DNA of 64,000 nucleotides from Marinagarivorans cellulosilyticus (GCF_021655555.1 NZ_AP023086.1:1870001-1934000), one strand, 5' to 3'; numbered from the stretch's first letter, positions 17,605 to 26,414 are shown. A program made the numbers and translations. The notes: a model not told the origin generated them from the sequence alone.

Positions 17605-18129
17605 TTATCCTTGTTCGCAGGACTTAACTAACTTAACAAAATGTTCTATATCATTCTTGTAATTGCTGGCGATATACCCTTGTTCGCAATTTGCATGAAC
17701 ACACCCTTTGTAATTCATTCCAAGGTACTCAAATGTATTTCTAAGCATTTCTTCAAATGATGGCGCTACCTTATTACTAATGGAAGTGCATACCGAGTAC
17801 ACATTCTTACCCCTAAGTATACGGCCTACACCTTTAAGCTCGTCTATATCTAAAAGATCTGAAAACCTATCAATAAATACCTTCATTTGAGCGCTAACGG
17901 AGTACCAGTAAACAGGGCTAGAAATAATGATATTTTGGAATTGTAGAATTTTATCGATAAGTTCTAGAAAATCATCGCTTCTATTTTTATGATCGTAGTC
18001 GTACGGGCTAATATTCAACTCTGCGAGATCTACGATCTCACATTCTAGCTCCTCAGAAATCCAATCCGAAAATTTACGTGTATTGCCGTCCCGCCTCGAA
18101 CTACCGAAAATCATAATCGAATTACTCAT
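17605..18129 (-). CDS. Flavodoxin-like NAD(P)H-dependent FMN reductase family protein
   Basis: A 174-residue flavodoxin-fold protein. The first strand plus phosphate loop is IMIFGSSRRDGNT (FMN phosphate binding), and the second signature is SSPVYWYSVSAQMKVFIDRF (about 90-109), typical of the NADPH-dependent FMN reductase/iron-sulfur flavoprotein group. AAGGAGTTAACAT precedes the ATG. The gene is AT-richer than its flanks and belongs to the repeat-separated block at 17.6-20.9 kb. The electron partner is unknown. Confidence 0.85.
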   Translation of the reverse strand: MSNSIMIFGSSRRDGNTRKFSDWISEELECEIVDLAELNISPYDYDHKNRSDDFLELIDKILQFQNIIISSPVYWYSVSAQMKVFIDRFSDLLDIDELKGVGRILRGKNVYSVCTSISNKVAPSFEEMLRNTFEYLGMNYKGCVHANCEQGYIASNYKNDIEHFVKLVKSCEQG

Positions 18130-18284
18130 ATGTTAACTCCTTGTTCATAGCGCCACCAGAGGGCGGCAGCTTTGTAGTTGATTGAACTGTGCTAATCTTT
18201 TCGCCGTAAATTCAAGTGACGGGAAAGTTGCTCGCCGTAACCAGCCCTAGTTCGCTCAGCATAGAAGTGAGCCAATGGTATGGC

Positions 18285-18650
18285 GACGTTCGTATGCCCT
18301 ATACATTTCAGTGTTGGTGCGTTTAATTATTAAATTCCCTCCATGGGTAGGGGATCATTAATGCTGTTTATTAAACGCTAACGACTAACGAAAGGCAACT
18401 GCACGAACAGGTTGATACATCAATTAACGCAGTAGTGGTTATCACTAAAAGTTATTGGTAACGCTCGAAAATCGAAGGTATTTATATCGCGCTTAATAAC
18501 GACTTCTTTGCCGATTTGGGGTTAGTTGGATTACGCGACCGCTGGACAAGAGTTTGCTGAGCGTTGGGATGAACGCTCGTTTTATGCTCCTGAAAAGCCT
18601 AATCTCGAACCCCTGTTCAGGCTTAGGGGGGCATATGCTGAGTGCAGTGG
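18285..18650. repeat. Accessory-block repeat, copy 1
   Basis: A noncoding repeat between the flavodoxin-like and UPF0158 genes, with approximate bounds. The best conserved part runs from TTTATTAAACGCTAACGAC (18367) through AACAGGTTGATACATCAATT (18406) to the AGGCTTAGGGG region near 18620. It shares the 5' part with copy 2, while the later part (AACGACTT, CCGATTTGGGGTTA) is shared with copy 3. The remaining parts of the 18130-18682 gap show no gene. Confidence 0.75.
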
Positions 18651-18682
18651 GGGCGGGAGTTGGAAACTCCCGGTTACCCGAT

Positions 18683-19090
18683 TCAAATGCTGATTTCATT
18701 TTCGGCACACCATTCTAAGATTGCTTTTTTCATTGATTCTCGTTCGAAAGCGTACCAATTTTCAAGTTGATCTTTACTTCCCAATAAAGACTTAAAATTA
18801 GAATATGCTCCTTTAGACCTAAAAAATGAATTCACTAACTCCAGCTCGTTGGGCAGGTTTTTTTGAGCGTATTCAATCGCTAATGGTTTTCCAAGTCCAA
18901 GGTCCTCTTTTGAGGGTATACTTATATATTTTGCATTTTCGAATAGATCTTCAGGCAACTCATCTTCTGATTCATCTGAATCGTAATAAATAACCCCTGT
19001 TTCTTTATCTAAATACGCAGAACTTTCGAATTCGTACCCTGAAGATACAAACTCAAGTGTCAATTCTAGGTCTTTATAATTGATAGTCAC
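18683..19090 (-). CDS. UPF0158 family protein
   Basis: A 135-residue acidic protein with the UPF0158 layout: YYDSDESEDELPEDLFENAKYISIPS (split here as a D/E-rich strand, LPED, then YISIPS), an FFRSKGAYSNFKSLL segment, then WYAFERESMKKAILEWCAENEI at the C-terminus. I start at GTG 19090 because GAGGAATTTGGAA lies directly before it. An ATG seven codons upstream has no site. The family function is unknown. It is co-oriented with its neighbours and has repeat copies on both sides. Confidence 0.75.
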   Translation of the reverse strand: MTINYKDLELTLEFVSSGYEFESSAYLDKETGVIYYDSDESEDELPEDLFENAKYISIPSKEDLGLGKPLAIEYAQKNLPNELELVNSFFRSKGAYSNFKSLLGSKDQLENWYAFERESMKKAILEWCAENEISI

Positions 19091-19189
19091 TTCCAAATTC
19101 CTCGAGAGCATTTAGCGTACAAAGCCGTGCTAGCAGTCTGTTGTCTTTGTTTTGGTACGCCCAGCTGGGCGTGAACTAATGGTGACGCG

Positions 19190-19450
19190 ACTCTCGTATA
19201 TCCTATACATCGTCGCATTCGTGCTTCCTGCGCTTCAAAGCCCCTTGTAGGGTGAATCACCATTTAATATGGTTTATTAAACGCTAACGACTAACGAAAG
19301 GCAACTGCACAAACAGGTTGATAGATCAATTAATGCAGGAGGAGGTTATCGGTAAAAGCTGTTACCGAAGCATGATAAACCGAAGGCACCCTTACTTTAT
19401 ACTTCTGCAAAGTATAATCTGGAATGTCCCTATTCGGGCTTAGGGGGCGT
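19190..19450. repeat. Accessory-block repeat, copy 2
   Basis: Homologous to copy 1: GTTTATTAAACGCTAACGAC and the following ACTAACGAAAGGCAACTGCAC are identical, followed by AACAGGTTGATAGATCAATT (19312). It lacks about 90 bp present in the middle of copies 1 and 3. The spacing from copy 1 is 906 bp at the AACAGG anchor. Confidence 0.75.
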
Positions 19451-19478
19451 GAGAGCTAGAAACCGCCGGCTGACTCAT

Positions 19479-19997
19479 TTATAGATTTTTTGCCATTTCC
19501 TTGATTTTGTTAACTGTGTTTAAATTTCGCCCGGTTGCCGAAGCGCCCAAACAAGCTTCTATATTTGACACTAACTTTGAGCGGCCTATACCGTCTGGAG
19601 CGTGTAGATAAAAAACGCTATTAATAAGCTTATGATTTTCTGTAGCCGACGATAGGCTCTGAATTTTGGTTAAATTAAGCTTGGGAGGTTGTTTGCAAAA
19701 GTAAAAATGCACGAACTTACCTTCCAGCCCTTTAAATGGATTTCTTGAAACCGCGAGATCAAATTCATTATTTGAAAGCGCTAATACTTCTGGTTTAAAT
19801 CCAAAATTTGACTCGATTAAGTCACCAATTTCGGACTCCGGATTATTGACACTAGAAACTAGAATATTACCGCTTTGGATATACGTTTTTACATTTGAGA
19901 ATCCATTCTCATTCAGGTCTTTCTTTAGCTGTTTCATCGGTACTAAGTTTTTGCCGCCAACATTCACACCTCTTAACAAAATTATATATGTATTCAC
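19479..19997 (-). CDS. DUF1697 family protein
   Basis: A 172-residue protein. The N-terminus NTYIILLRGVNVGGKN is the diagnostic start of DUF1697, followed by VKTYIQSGNILV (about 33-44). It ends GRNLNTVNKIKEMA, as in full-length members. The true start is taken as GTG 19997, where the family alignment begins and an AGGGGGGG stretch lies four bases upstream. A longer frame adds 11 unrelated residues. The function is unknown. It is a single gene between repeat copies 2 and 3. Confidence 0.85.
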   Translation of the reverse strand: MNTYIILLRGVNVGGKNLVPMKQLKKDLNENGFSNVKTYIQSGNILVSSVNNPESEIGDLIESNFGFKPEVLALSNNEFDLAVSRNPFKGLEGKFVHFYFCKQPPKLNLTKIQSLSSATENHKLINSVFYLHAPDGIGRSKLVSNIEACLGASATGRNLNTVNKIKEMAKNL

Positions 19998-20179
19998 TAA
20001 TCCCCCCCTCGGAGATAACGCCTGCAGCACAGCAAAAGTAGTTTAAAGCCGTTACTATGGCTACTTTTGATATTTTTGGACTCTAAGATTACCAGCTTTG
20101 TTTGGATTCTAATACCTTGAGGAAATCCAAATCTCTCTCCAAGTCTCTTAATTTGTAGCTCAGCTTTCCCTTGATTGGC

Positions 20180-20440
20180 ATTTGCACCAACAGGTCGATA
20201 TATCAATTAACACAGGCGAGGTTATCAGCAAAAGTTATTGGTGAAACACGATAAAGCGAAGGTGCCGGCATCATCCTGAGCAACGACTTTTTTACCGATT
20301 AGGGGTTAATTGCATTACGCGGTCACTGGGTCGAAACTCATTATCAGTAGGGAGCCTTCATCGGCTTTATGCTCGTGCTAAGGCTAATCTCGAATATCCG
20401 TTTCAGGCTTGCGGAGCCGTGTGGTGTGGGAAGAAATGGC
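20180..20440. repeat. Accessory-block repeat, copy 3
   Basis: Homologous to copy 1 over about 250 bp: AACAGGTCGATATATCAATT (20189), AAAAGTTATTGGT, AACGACTTTTTTACCGATTAG, then ATTACGCGGTCACTGG and GGCTAATCTCGAA. The anchor is 877 bp beyond that of copy 2. The conserved 5' segment of copies 1 and 2 (TTTATTAAACGC) is absent here. Confidence 0.75.
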
Positions 20441-20482
20441 TAGAAGCGAAGCCGGCTCTTCCCCGAGATATGAATTAATCAT

Positions 20483-20770
20483 TCATGCTGATGATTCTCC
20501 AATCCTATGTGCGCGTAGTACACACCCAATAAGATAAGAGTTACAAGCTTGGCGAATATAAAGGTCGGCTGTATCAGCCAAATCAAAAAGCATGAAGCCC
20601 AGTCCAGAGCGCATGATACTAAATACCTATGCGCTCTGTATTTATTTGTTGGATTGATAAGGCTTGGCCAAATACGAAAACACTAACGCACTAATTAAAG
20701 CTAAGCCTAGCTCGTCACGGAATAACCCATATTGTATCGCAGCAAGTGATAGAGGGTGGATAATAGCCAT
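20483..20770 (-). other. Region holding two short open frames where a fourth unit gene would lie
   Basis: From 19998 to 20911 no standard-size gene exists. Beyond repeat copy 3 there are two short minus-strand frames. The one at 20642-20770 has 42 codons and a hydrophobic centre ELGLALISALVFSYLA. The one at 20483-20614 has 43 codons. Neither has a convincing ribosome binding site. They could be remnants or small peptides. Their place matches that of the genes 3'-adjacent to copies 1 and 2. Confidence 0.25.
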
Positions 20771-20911
20771 TCTGGTTATCGATCAATTCAATTCAGCCTC
20801 CCCTGAGTCACAGCTTTTTTACCAAACTAAATATCGATTACCAAGCGGCTGATTTGATAATCATGGTGCTCGCTCTGTAAGGTGACTATCGCAGGCTTTG
20901 TAGGCGGAATG

Positions 20912-21772
20912 TTAGGCCGTTGTGGCGGCTTTGCGAACGGGGGTTTTATTGCGGCGAACTAGTGGCCATTGTTGCAGGGCCGTTACCGCTTGTTGTTGGG
21001 TGTCTTCTGTTTGTGGGTTGTTGGCGTTAAGCATAAAGCGGTAGTAATCGCGGCGGCTGTGATCGGGGCCGTCTTGTACGCTTACATATAAAGTGCCTGC
21101 GTTGGTATCTTCTGTTTTTTTGGTGTTTAAAATCAGGTGATTGCCTTCAATCGCGCTTATTTGCTGTAAAAAGGCTTTGGCTTTGGGGGAGTGTAATGGG
21201 TCGATAAAGGCGCGGTTTTTATACGGGTAGCTGCCGTGCAGTTTGGGGATTGTGGCGCAGGCGCGTATAACTTGGGCGAAGGTCATATCGCCGTAGCCTT
21301 CGCTTACGCTAATTTTGGTGAGTGCATTTTTTTTGGTGCAGTAAGCCCAAAAGCATAGGTTATCGGGCAGGCTGCTTAAGGTGCGCTGTAAAAAAGGTTC
21401 GGGAAATAGCAGCTGGCAGGTGTCGCCAAGTTTTTGGTTTTCGAAAAAACTGGTTTTACCGGTATGCACGCTAAACCAGCGCGAAAGGTAGGTGCTAAGA
21501 CCTGTTTCGTGTAGCTCGCGGCAAAGTAAGTCTAAGCCAATTAAGCGCTCGTGGCGCAAGCTGCGGGTTAAATGGGCTTGAATAATAAAATAGGCAAATA
21601 CGCTGCTAGAGGTAATGTTAACGCGAATAATATCTTCAAAAGCATTAGCCTTTAGTGCACAAAGGGCCGGTACCTGCGCGGTAAAGTTAAAGCCTGTTCC
21701 AATAAGCGACAGCACAGAAGGCAGCGATTTCCGGCGGCTATTGAACAGTTGAATGTGAGGTGAGACAAACAT
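20912..21772 (-). CDS. Divergent patatin-like protein (tentative)
   Basis: A 286-residue protein. The N-terminal LSLIGTGFNFTAQVPALCAL resembles the glycine-rich oxyanion loop and first helix of patatin phospholipases, ITSSSVFA occupies the place of the GxSxG elbow, and ACATIPKLHGSYPYKNRAFIDPL resembles the ASxAIPxxFxPv...DG segment carrying the catalytic Asp. Both glycines of the elbow and the usual DGG/A are changed, so activity is doubtful. No good ribosome binding site is seen. It lies 147 bp downstream of the QueD-like gene on the same strand. Confidence 0.4.
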   Translation of the reverse strand: MFVSPHIQLFNSRRKSLPSVLSLIGTGFNFTAQVPALCALKANAFEDIIRVNITSSSVFAYFIIQAHLTRSLRHERLIGLDLLCRELHETGLSTYLSRWFSVHTGKTSFFENQKLGDTCQLLFPEPFLQRTLSSLPDNLCFWAYCTKKNALTKISVSEGYGDMTFAQVIRACATIPKLHGSYPYKNRAFIDPLHSPKAKAFLQQISAIEGNHLILNTKKTEDTNAGTLYVSVQDGPDHSRRDYYRFMLNANNPQTEDTQQQAVTALQQWPLVRRNKTPVRKAATTA

Positions 21773-21919
21773 AGTGCATGCGCTTAGTTATACGTAAGGA
21801 GCATACTAATGCGAATAGGACACCAAGAACAATAGAAAAAGGTTATTAGTGGCGCCTAAATCAAGACCGTTTTTTAATATGTGAGTGTCTTTTGTGTTTA
21901 TAGGGCGTCAGCAGCCCTG

Positions 21920-22783
21920 TTAACTACTGGCGATAGCGCCTTTACCTATGCCTTCAAAGGCTTTAACGGTGTAGCTGGCACTAGGGTCTTGCTGTTTAAG
22001 CTGTGTGGCAATGTGCTGGGCAATAAATTCTACCGTGGTATCGGTTGCCATCATGTAGCACTGGTTTTGGGGTAGGCTAAGCTCGAATTCGCCTTGCTGG
22101 GCTTGGTAGCTAAAATGCCAGTGGCCATCGTGGTTACCGGTGGCGTCTTCTTCTGTACCCAAGTAAATATCGTTAAATGTATTGGCCCACTGGGTTATTA
22201 GCGCGTTATCGAGTTGATCGTTTTTCCATATTAAAAGCTTGGAGCGGTGGCCGTGAGCAATGCGCTGGCAGTTACCGGCATGTTTTTTAAGGCCGTGGCT
22301 ATAGTGGTAAAACGGGGTGTTGATGTCTTCTGGGGTGAAGTGCAGCGCCACTTTGGCGACATCGGGACCAAAGGCATTTTTGAGTTGTTGCTCGCACCAA
22401 AGGGCTACGCTTTGGGGCGTAATGCGGCCGGTGGGAATGGCGGTAATGGCCTGGTGCGGGGAGCGTGTTGTAATGCTGCAGCCATCGGTAAAACCGTACT
22501 GTGTGCTTTCTGGGTGTAGGGCAAATTGTATGCGATGGTAGCTATTATCGGTTTCTATTTGGCAGCCCGAGTACTGGGTAGGCACTAATAAACGGTGGTC
22601 TAGTTCTTCGTCTAGCCAGTTGCGCAGCTGTTTTTTCACTATGCCAAAATCGCATACCATGCCTTGTTCGTCTAAGGTGCCGGTCAGTTCAATATGCGCT
22701 AGCCAAGTTTCGCCCAATAGCCCGCGCTGGGGGCACAGGTAGCTAAAATCGACGTTGGTTAGGTTATCTACAAATAAGCGCAT
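21920..22783 (-). CDS. 6-pyruvoyl-tetrahydropterin synthase / QueD-like, two-domain form
   Basis: A 287-residue protein. The first half has the T-fold pattern GETWLAHIELTGTLDEQGMV-CDFGIVK followed by LDHRLL (about 25-70), as in QueD. The second half has HYSHGLKKHAGNC followed by IAHGHRSKL, resembling the zinc-His and catalytic Cys region, then a second T-fold strand set. Normal QueD has about 120 residues with all motifs in one domain. Here they seem split over a fused pair. The start at ATG 22783 is preferred over one ten codons upstream. It is probably a pterin or queuosine-pathway enzyme or paralogue. Confidence 0.65.
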   Translation of the reverse strand: MRLFVDNLTNVDFSYLCPQRGLLGETWLAHIELTGTLDEQGMVCDFGIVKKQLRNWLDEELDHRLLVPTQYSGCQIETDNSYHRIQFALHPESTQYGFTDGCSITTRSPHQAITAIPTGRITPQSVALWCEQQLKNAFGPDVAKVALHFTPEDINTPFYHYSHGLKKHAGNCQRIAHGHRSKLLIWKNDQLDNALITQWANTFNDIYLGTEEDATGNHDGHWHFSYQAQQGEFELSLPQNQCYMMATDTTVEFIAQHIATQLKQQDPSASYTVKAFEGIGKGAIASS

Positions 22784-22879
22784 AATGAATCTCGATTGGT
22801 TTAAGCGTGGCATTTTACACTATGGTTTTGGCTGCCGTTGTTTTTCGTGCAGTGGCAATATTTAGGTAGGGGAATATTA

Positions 22880-23194
22880 ATGTTAAGACTAAGCTTTTAT
22901 GTGCCGGCCGCTGATGTAGAGGCGGTAAAGCAGGCCTTGTTTGAGGCCGGTGCTGGGCGTATTGGCAATTACGACTGTTGCGCATGGCAAACGCTGGGCA
23001 CAGGACAGTTCCGGCCGCTAGATGGCGCAGCCCCCGCTGTGGGCCATGTAGGGCAGGTGGAGTTAGTGGATGAGTATCGGGTTGAAATGGTCCTAGCGGA
23101 AGATGTTATTAAGCCGGTTATTGCGGCTTTAAAGCAGGCCCACCCATACGAGGAGCCCGCTTATGGCGTGTTTCAAATGTTATCGTTTGATTAA
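22880..23194 (+). CDS. YqfO/NIF3-like family protein
   Basis: A 104-residue protein matching the short stand-alone YqfO (NIF3 insert domain) family: LSFYVPAADVEAVKQALFEAGAGRIGNYDCCAWQ (as two blocks) and C-terminal HPYEEPAYGVF. The start at ATG 22880 is supported by AGGGGAATATTA. The family's biochemical role is unknown. The gene converges with the DUF3135 gene, with three bases between stops. Confidence 0.85.
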   Translation: MLRLSFYVPAADVEAVKQALFEAGAGRIGNYDCCAWQTLGTGQFRPLDGAAPAVGHVGQVELVDEYRVEMVLAEDVIKPVIAALKQAHPYEEPAYGVFQMLSFD

Positions 23195-23197
23195 CGG

Positions 23198-23533
23198 CTA
23201 TACATTCAGCGCCGCAGGGAAGCGCAATACATCGGCCGCTTCGCTGGTAGTGGGCTTTTCGGCTTTTTGGCCGTCGTTATTCAACACGTCGTTTAGTTCG
23301 TAAACCGAATCAAACATCATTTGCGAAATAGCCACGCAAGCGGCCATAGGGGTTTTGCTGAGGCTGCGTTTTGCGTCTATTTGAAACTGTAAACCGCGCA
23401 GCCGGCGCTGCATGCTTTGGGGGGCGGATGAAATTAATGATTCAATCTCGCGCTGGCGCAAAGATTCGAGCGCATCGGGGTTTTCTTTCGCAAGCTTTAA
23501 CAGCTCATCGGTTGTTGGCCATTGGGACTGCAT
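23198..23533 (-). CDS. DUF3135 family protein
   Basis: A 111-residue soluble helical protein. MQSQWPTTDELLKLAKENPDALESLR near the start and LQFQIDAKRSLSKTPMAACVAISQMMFDS match the small gammaproteobacterial DUF3135 family. Two nearby ATGs compete. The one at 23533 has AGAGG seven bases upstream, the one at 23539 only one base away, so I choose 23533. A long upstream extension of the frame is non-coding. The next 404 bp up to the Nudix gene hold its promoter and no gene. Confidence 0.7.
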   Translation of the reverse strand: MQSQWPTTDELLKLAKENPDALESLRQREIESLISSAPQSMQRRLRGLQFQIDAKRSLSKTPMAACVAISQMMFDSVYELNDVLNNDGQKAEKPTTSEAADVLRFPAALNV

Positions 23534-23937
23534 GGTCATACCTCTGTTTAATGTAATGCCGCGGCACGGTGTTTGTGTTGTGTTCGCGGGTGATGGCGCT
23601 AAGGGCGGCTTGGCCATAAAAAGCGCCTTTTGGCGCGCAAGGCGCCTTCTGGTTAAAAAATATGCTATCAATTTCGATGCGCTATGGGTATGGGCGCCAA
23701 TATATCGAATATCTATAAGTAGGGCTGGCGGTGCTTGGCGGCAGTTTGCGGGAGTGGGAAATAGTGGAAAATGTGACAATTTTCTCGCGCGTGAGACGTA
23801 AAATCCGAAGTTGAATAAAAAACAATCAGTTCGGTGACGTGATTTTGACGCGATAGCAATGGCAAAAACGCGACTTTCCCCGCCAGCGGTACGCAAGGCT
23901 GTGGTAATGTTAAGCGATTGCTTAGCGAGGGCTTTTT

Positions 23938-24528
23938 ATGTATTCAAGTCAAACCCGATTAGCCGCTGCGAACGATAAGCCGCAAAAGGGCGATGCTGCT
24001 GTATTAATTGCATTAGCTGGCGAAGGTGAGCAACAACAGATATTGCTAACGCGGCGCTCTAAACGCATGAATTCCCATCGCGGTGAGGTAGCCTTGCCCG
24101 GCGGTATGTGGGAGCCGCAAGATGCTTGCCTGCAAGCCACCGCCTTAAGAGAAGCACACGAAGAGGTGGGCTTGCCGCCAGCCATGGTAACGCCTGTTGC
24201 CGCTATGCCTGTGCGGGCTACCCGGCAAGGTACGCGGGTGACACCTTTTATAGCGCAAGTGCCCGAAAACCTGCCGTTAGTGCCTTGCCAATACGAGCTA
24301 GAATCCCTTTTTTGGTTGCCGTTAGCAATATTGGCCGCCGACCAGCGCCAGCGTACCGATATTTTTATCGCCGAAGGGCAAGAGTACTGGGCGCCGGTAT
24401 ACCGTTTTAGTGGGTATAAAATTTGGGGCTTTACAGCCCGTTTACTGGTGGACTATTTAAACCGTTTTCACGGTGCCCATATAGGCAGGGCACACAGTGC
24501 TGAAGAGGTGATTTACCGCGCGCGTTAA
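23938..24528 (+). CDS. Nudix hydrolase, NudL/CoA-pyrophosphatase type
   Basis: A 196-residue protein. LLTRRSKRMNSHRGEVALPGG precedes the Nudix box, in which D replaces the first E and the helix reads ALREAHEEVGL (about 69-79). The same spacing and D substitution occur in NudL-type CoA pyrophosphatases, as does the preceding RGEVALPGG (UPF0035) motif. It would cleave CoA or a related nucleotide diphosphate to phosphopantetheine and 3',5'-ADP. It stands alone and converges with the next gene. Confidence 0.85.
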   Translation: MYSSQTRLAAANDKPQKGDAAVLIALAGEGEQQQILLTRRSKRMNSHRGEVALPGGMWEPQDACLQATALREAHEEVGLPPAMVTPVAAMPVRATRQGTRVTPFIAQVPENLPLVPCQYELESLFWLPLAILAADQRQRTDIFIAEGQEYWAPVYRFSGYKIWGFTARLLVDYLNRFHGAHIGRAHSAEEVIYRAR

Positions 24529-24550
24529 TGGCGCGCGCTTATCTGTAGGC

Positions 24551-25711
24551 TTAGGCTGTGGTAAAGCGTTTGGGGGTGGTTGCATGCTTAAAGTCCCAGT
24601 CTTTATGCATATCACAACGTTTTTGAGCTTCTAATTTCATATTCATGGGCACGCCGGTGCTGGTTAGAATCTCGTCGCATGCGGCGGCATTACCGCCTTT
24701 GGCTAAAAATTGTTTTGCCGTAATAAAGCGGTTTTTCTTGGCGACGTAGTCTGTGATTTGAACGACGGTTCTCGATAGATCCAGCCGGCTATCTAATAAG
24801 CGGATTGCGCTGTAGAGGTTGCTCACCGATGCTGCGTGGTGGCCCGTTTTGTGGCTAATCAATAATAACTTGCCAGCGGTTATTACCCATTCGCCCGCGG
24901 CGAGCACCCGTTGCCCAGCTAAAAAGCTTGAATGGTGAAATTTGCTAACAGCGTGTGAGTTGGTATAAAAAATACCATTCGCGCCACACACCCAAATCGC
25001 ATAATTACGGCCACTGTGTGCTGTTTGTAAGCCCCAAGTGGTAAAGCGCTGCAGTGGGATGGAGCCTGTGCCCGGCGAGCCCAAAGCCTGTTGGTGGCGG
25101 TACATAATTTTATCGTCGCCAAAAACACACATATATTTCCAGCGTTCGTTCGGGGCAAGGTATTCAACTTGCGGTAAGCCGCGGGCTAAATTTTTGTCTT
25201 CTAGCCATTCGAAAAAACCGAGTGTGGTGCCTGCATCAGCTAGCCACTTGTCAAAGTGTGCTTTGGGCATATGCCCCCAAGATCGGTGGTTTGGGTCTAG
25301 GCCTTCTAGCCAATAATTGCGTGCACTTGTGGGGCTGGCTGCTTTAGCGCTGTAGTTTTGTAACGGATTGGTTTTGCCAAATTGGCTGCCGCTTGGTGCA
25401 AAAATCTTTTTGGCTGAGCCCCAGGCTTTTTTTGCTTTTTCCATCGCGATAAGCTGTTTTTGCACCTGCATACCCAGCTCGATAAATTGGGTGTAATAGG
25501 CTGCAGAAAATGTATGTTTTTCTATGTAGTCTTTTGCAATGGCAAGCAACTCTTGCAGCAGCTCTGTACGTTCTTCTACCGCTGTGCCCGTTTTTATGTG
25601 ATACGCACGAAGAATAATTTCTGTTCTTGTCGCTTGTGCATCGTTGGCTTTGCCGTGTGAGGCAGCGTGCCATTGTGCGGCTTTTTGGATGTGGCTTGAG
25701 AGTGTAGGCAT
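24551..25711 (-). CDS. Unknown protein with an HHSS-GHH motif domain
   Basis: A 386-residue protein without signal peptide or membrane helix. An N-terminal helical part (about 1-110) precedes a region with WLEGLDPNHRSW. A central stretch (about 235-295) has the pattern IFYTN, FHHSSFLAGQRVLAAGEWVI, then GKLLLISHKTGHH. I recall similar HHSS-(x)-G-(x)-V-(x2)-AGE-(n)-SGH patterns in other bacterial proteins of unknown role, often C-terminal to diverse domains, but cannot name a family. The C-terminal 90 residues are helical and basic. No neighbour suggests a role. Confidence 0.5.
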   Translation of the reverse strand: MPTLSSHIQKAAQWHAASHGKANDAQATRTEIILRAYHIKTGTAVEERTELLQELLAIAKDYIEKHTFSAAYYTQFIELGMQVQKQLIAMEKAKKAWGSAKKIFAPSGSQFGKTNPLQNYSAKAASPTSARNYWLEGLDPNHRSWGHMPKAHFDKWLADAGTTLGFFEWLEDKNLARGLPQVEYLAPNERWKYMCVFGDDKIMYRHQQALGSPGTGSIPLQRFTTWGLQTAHSGRNYAIWVCGANGIFYTNSHAVSKFHHSSFLAGQRVLAAGEWVITAGKLLLISHKTGHHAASVSNLYSAIRLLDSRLDLSRTVVQITDYVAKKNRFITAKQFLAKGGNAAACDEILTSTGVPMNMKLEAQKRCDMHKDWDFKHATTPKRFTTA

Positions 25712-25743
25712 TATTATTTATCTTTTATCGATTAATTGGTTAA

Positions 25744-25914
25744 GGGCGTCTTTAAAAATGCAGTTTTTCCGGTGCGTCGCTCTACCTCCTGAATCCATTT
25801 AGTCGTCCGGGCGGTACTTGACCCACATTGACACGGATGGAGGTAATGCAGCAGTTGCCTGGAGCAACTTCTGTTCTTGCTCCTACACAAAAACTACTAT
25901 TTTTAGAGGTGTCC
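25744..25914. mobile_element. MITE-like element, copy B
   Basis: A 171-bp element from GGGCGTCTTTAAAAAT (25744-25759) to ATTTTTAGAGGTGTCC (25899-25914). It is flanked by the direct repeat TTAA (25740-25743 and 25915-25918). It is the longest of the three copies and has an extra internal segment. It fills most of the gap between the HHSS protein and the VOC gene. Confidence 0.85.
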
Positions 25915-26030
25915 TTAAGCTAGTAGGGCTGTTATTGTGACTTATAGAATGAACGTTAAAGTGGATAAAATGCAAGTGGGAAAAGGCTTTTTATTGCAAT
26001 GCATGCGTTGGTGTGATGAGTGGGGATTTA

Positions 26031-26414
26031 ATGCTTAAAGGTGTACATCATGTAGCCATTATTTGCGCAGACTACGCGCGCTCCAAAACCTTTTATGACG
26101 ATATGCTGGGTTTGCGTATTATTGCTGAAAATTACCGAGAAGAGCGCGATTCCTTTAAATTGGATTTAGCCTTGCCCGACGGCTCGCAAATAGAATTGTT
26201 TTCTTTTCCTAATCGGCCACCTAGGCCTAGCTACCCAGAGGCGCAAGGTTTAAGACACTTAGCTTTTGCAGTAGAAAATATAGCGAGTGTTGTAGCGCAA
26301 TTACGTGGCCATGGCATTGCGACAGAGGCTATTCGTGTGGATGAATACACCTGCAAGCAATATACCTTTTTTAGTGATCCAGACGGCTTGCCGCTAGAAC
26401 TCTACGAGGCCTAA
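26031..26414 (+). CDS. VOC family protein (YaeR/glyoxalase-like)
   Basis: A 127-residue vicinal-oxygen-chelate protein. It begins LKGVHHVAIICADYARSKTFY with the first metal-site His (H6). The second half has GLRHLAFAVENI (His ligand) and ends SDPDGLPLELYE with the terminal Glu ligand, all as in the YaeR/Gly_bleo_diox group. ATG 26031 is preceded by TGGGGATTTA. The substrate is unknown. Confidence 0.85.
   Translation: MLKGVHHVAIICADYARSKTFYDDMLGLRIIAENYREERDSFKLDLALPDGSQIELFSFPNRPPRPSYPEAQGLRHLAFAVENIASVVAQLRGHGIATEAIRVDEYTCKQYTFFSDPDGLPLELYEA

Noticed and set aside
18600..18630. GGTTCGA-like stretch in the accessory repeat, suggesting a tRNA T-arm
   Set aside because: No five-base T-stem, anticodon or acceptor stem can be formed, and the stretch is not conserved in copy 2.
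20895..20920. GTTAGGC/GCCTAAC at the end of the patatin-like gene, resembling an integron attC core
   Set aside because: No matching partner core site is found within 150 bp, and the accessory-block repeats do not share it.
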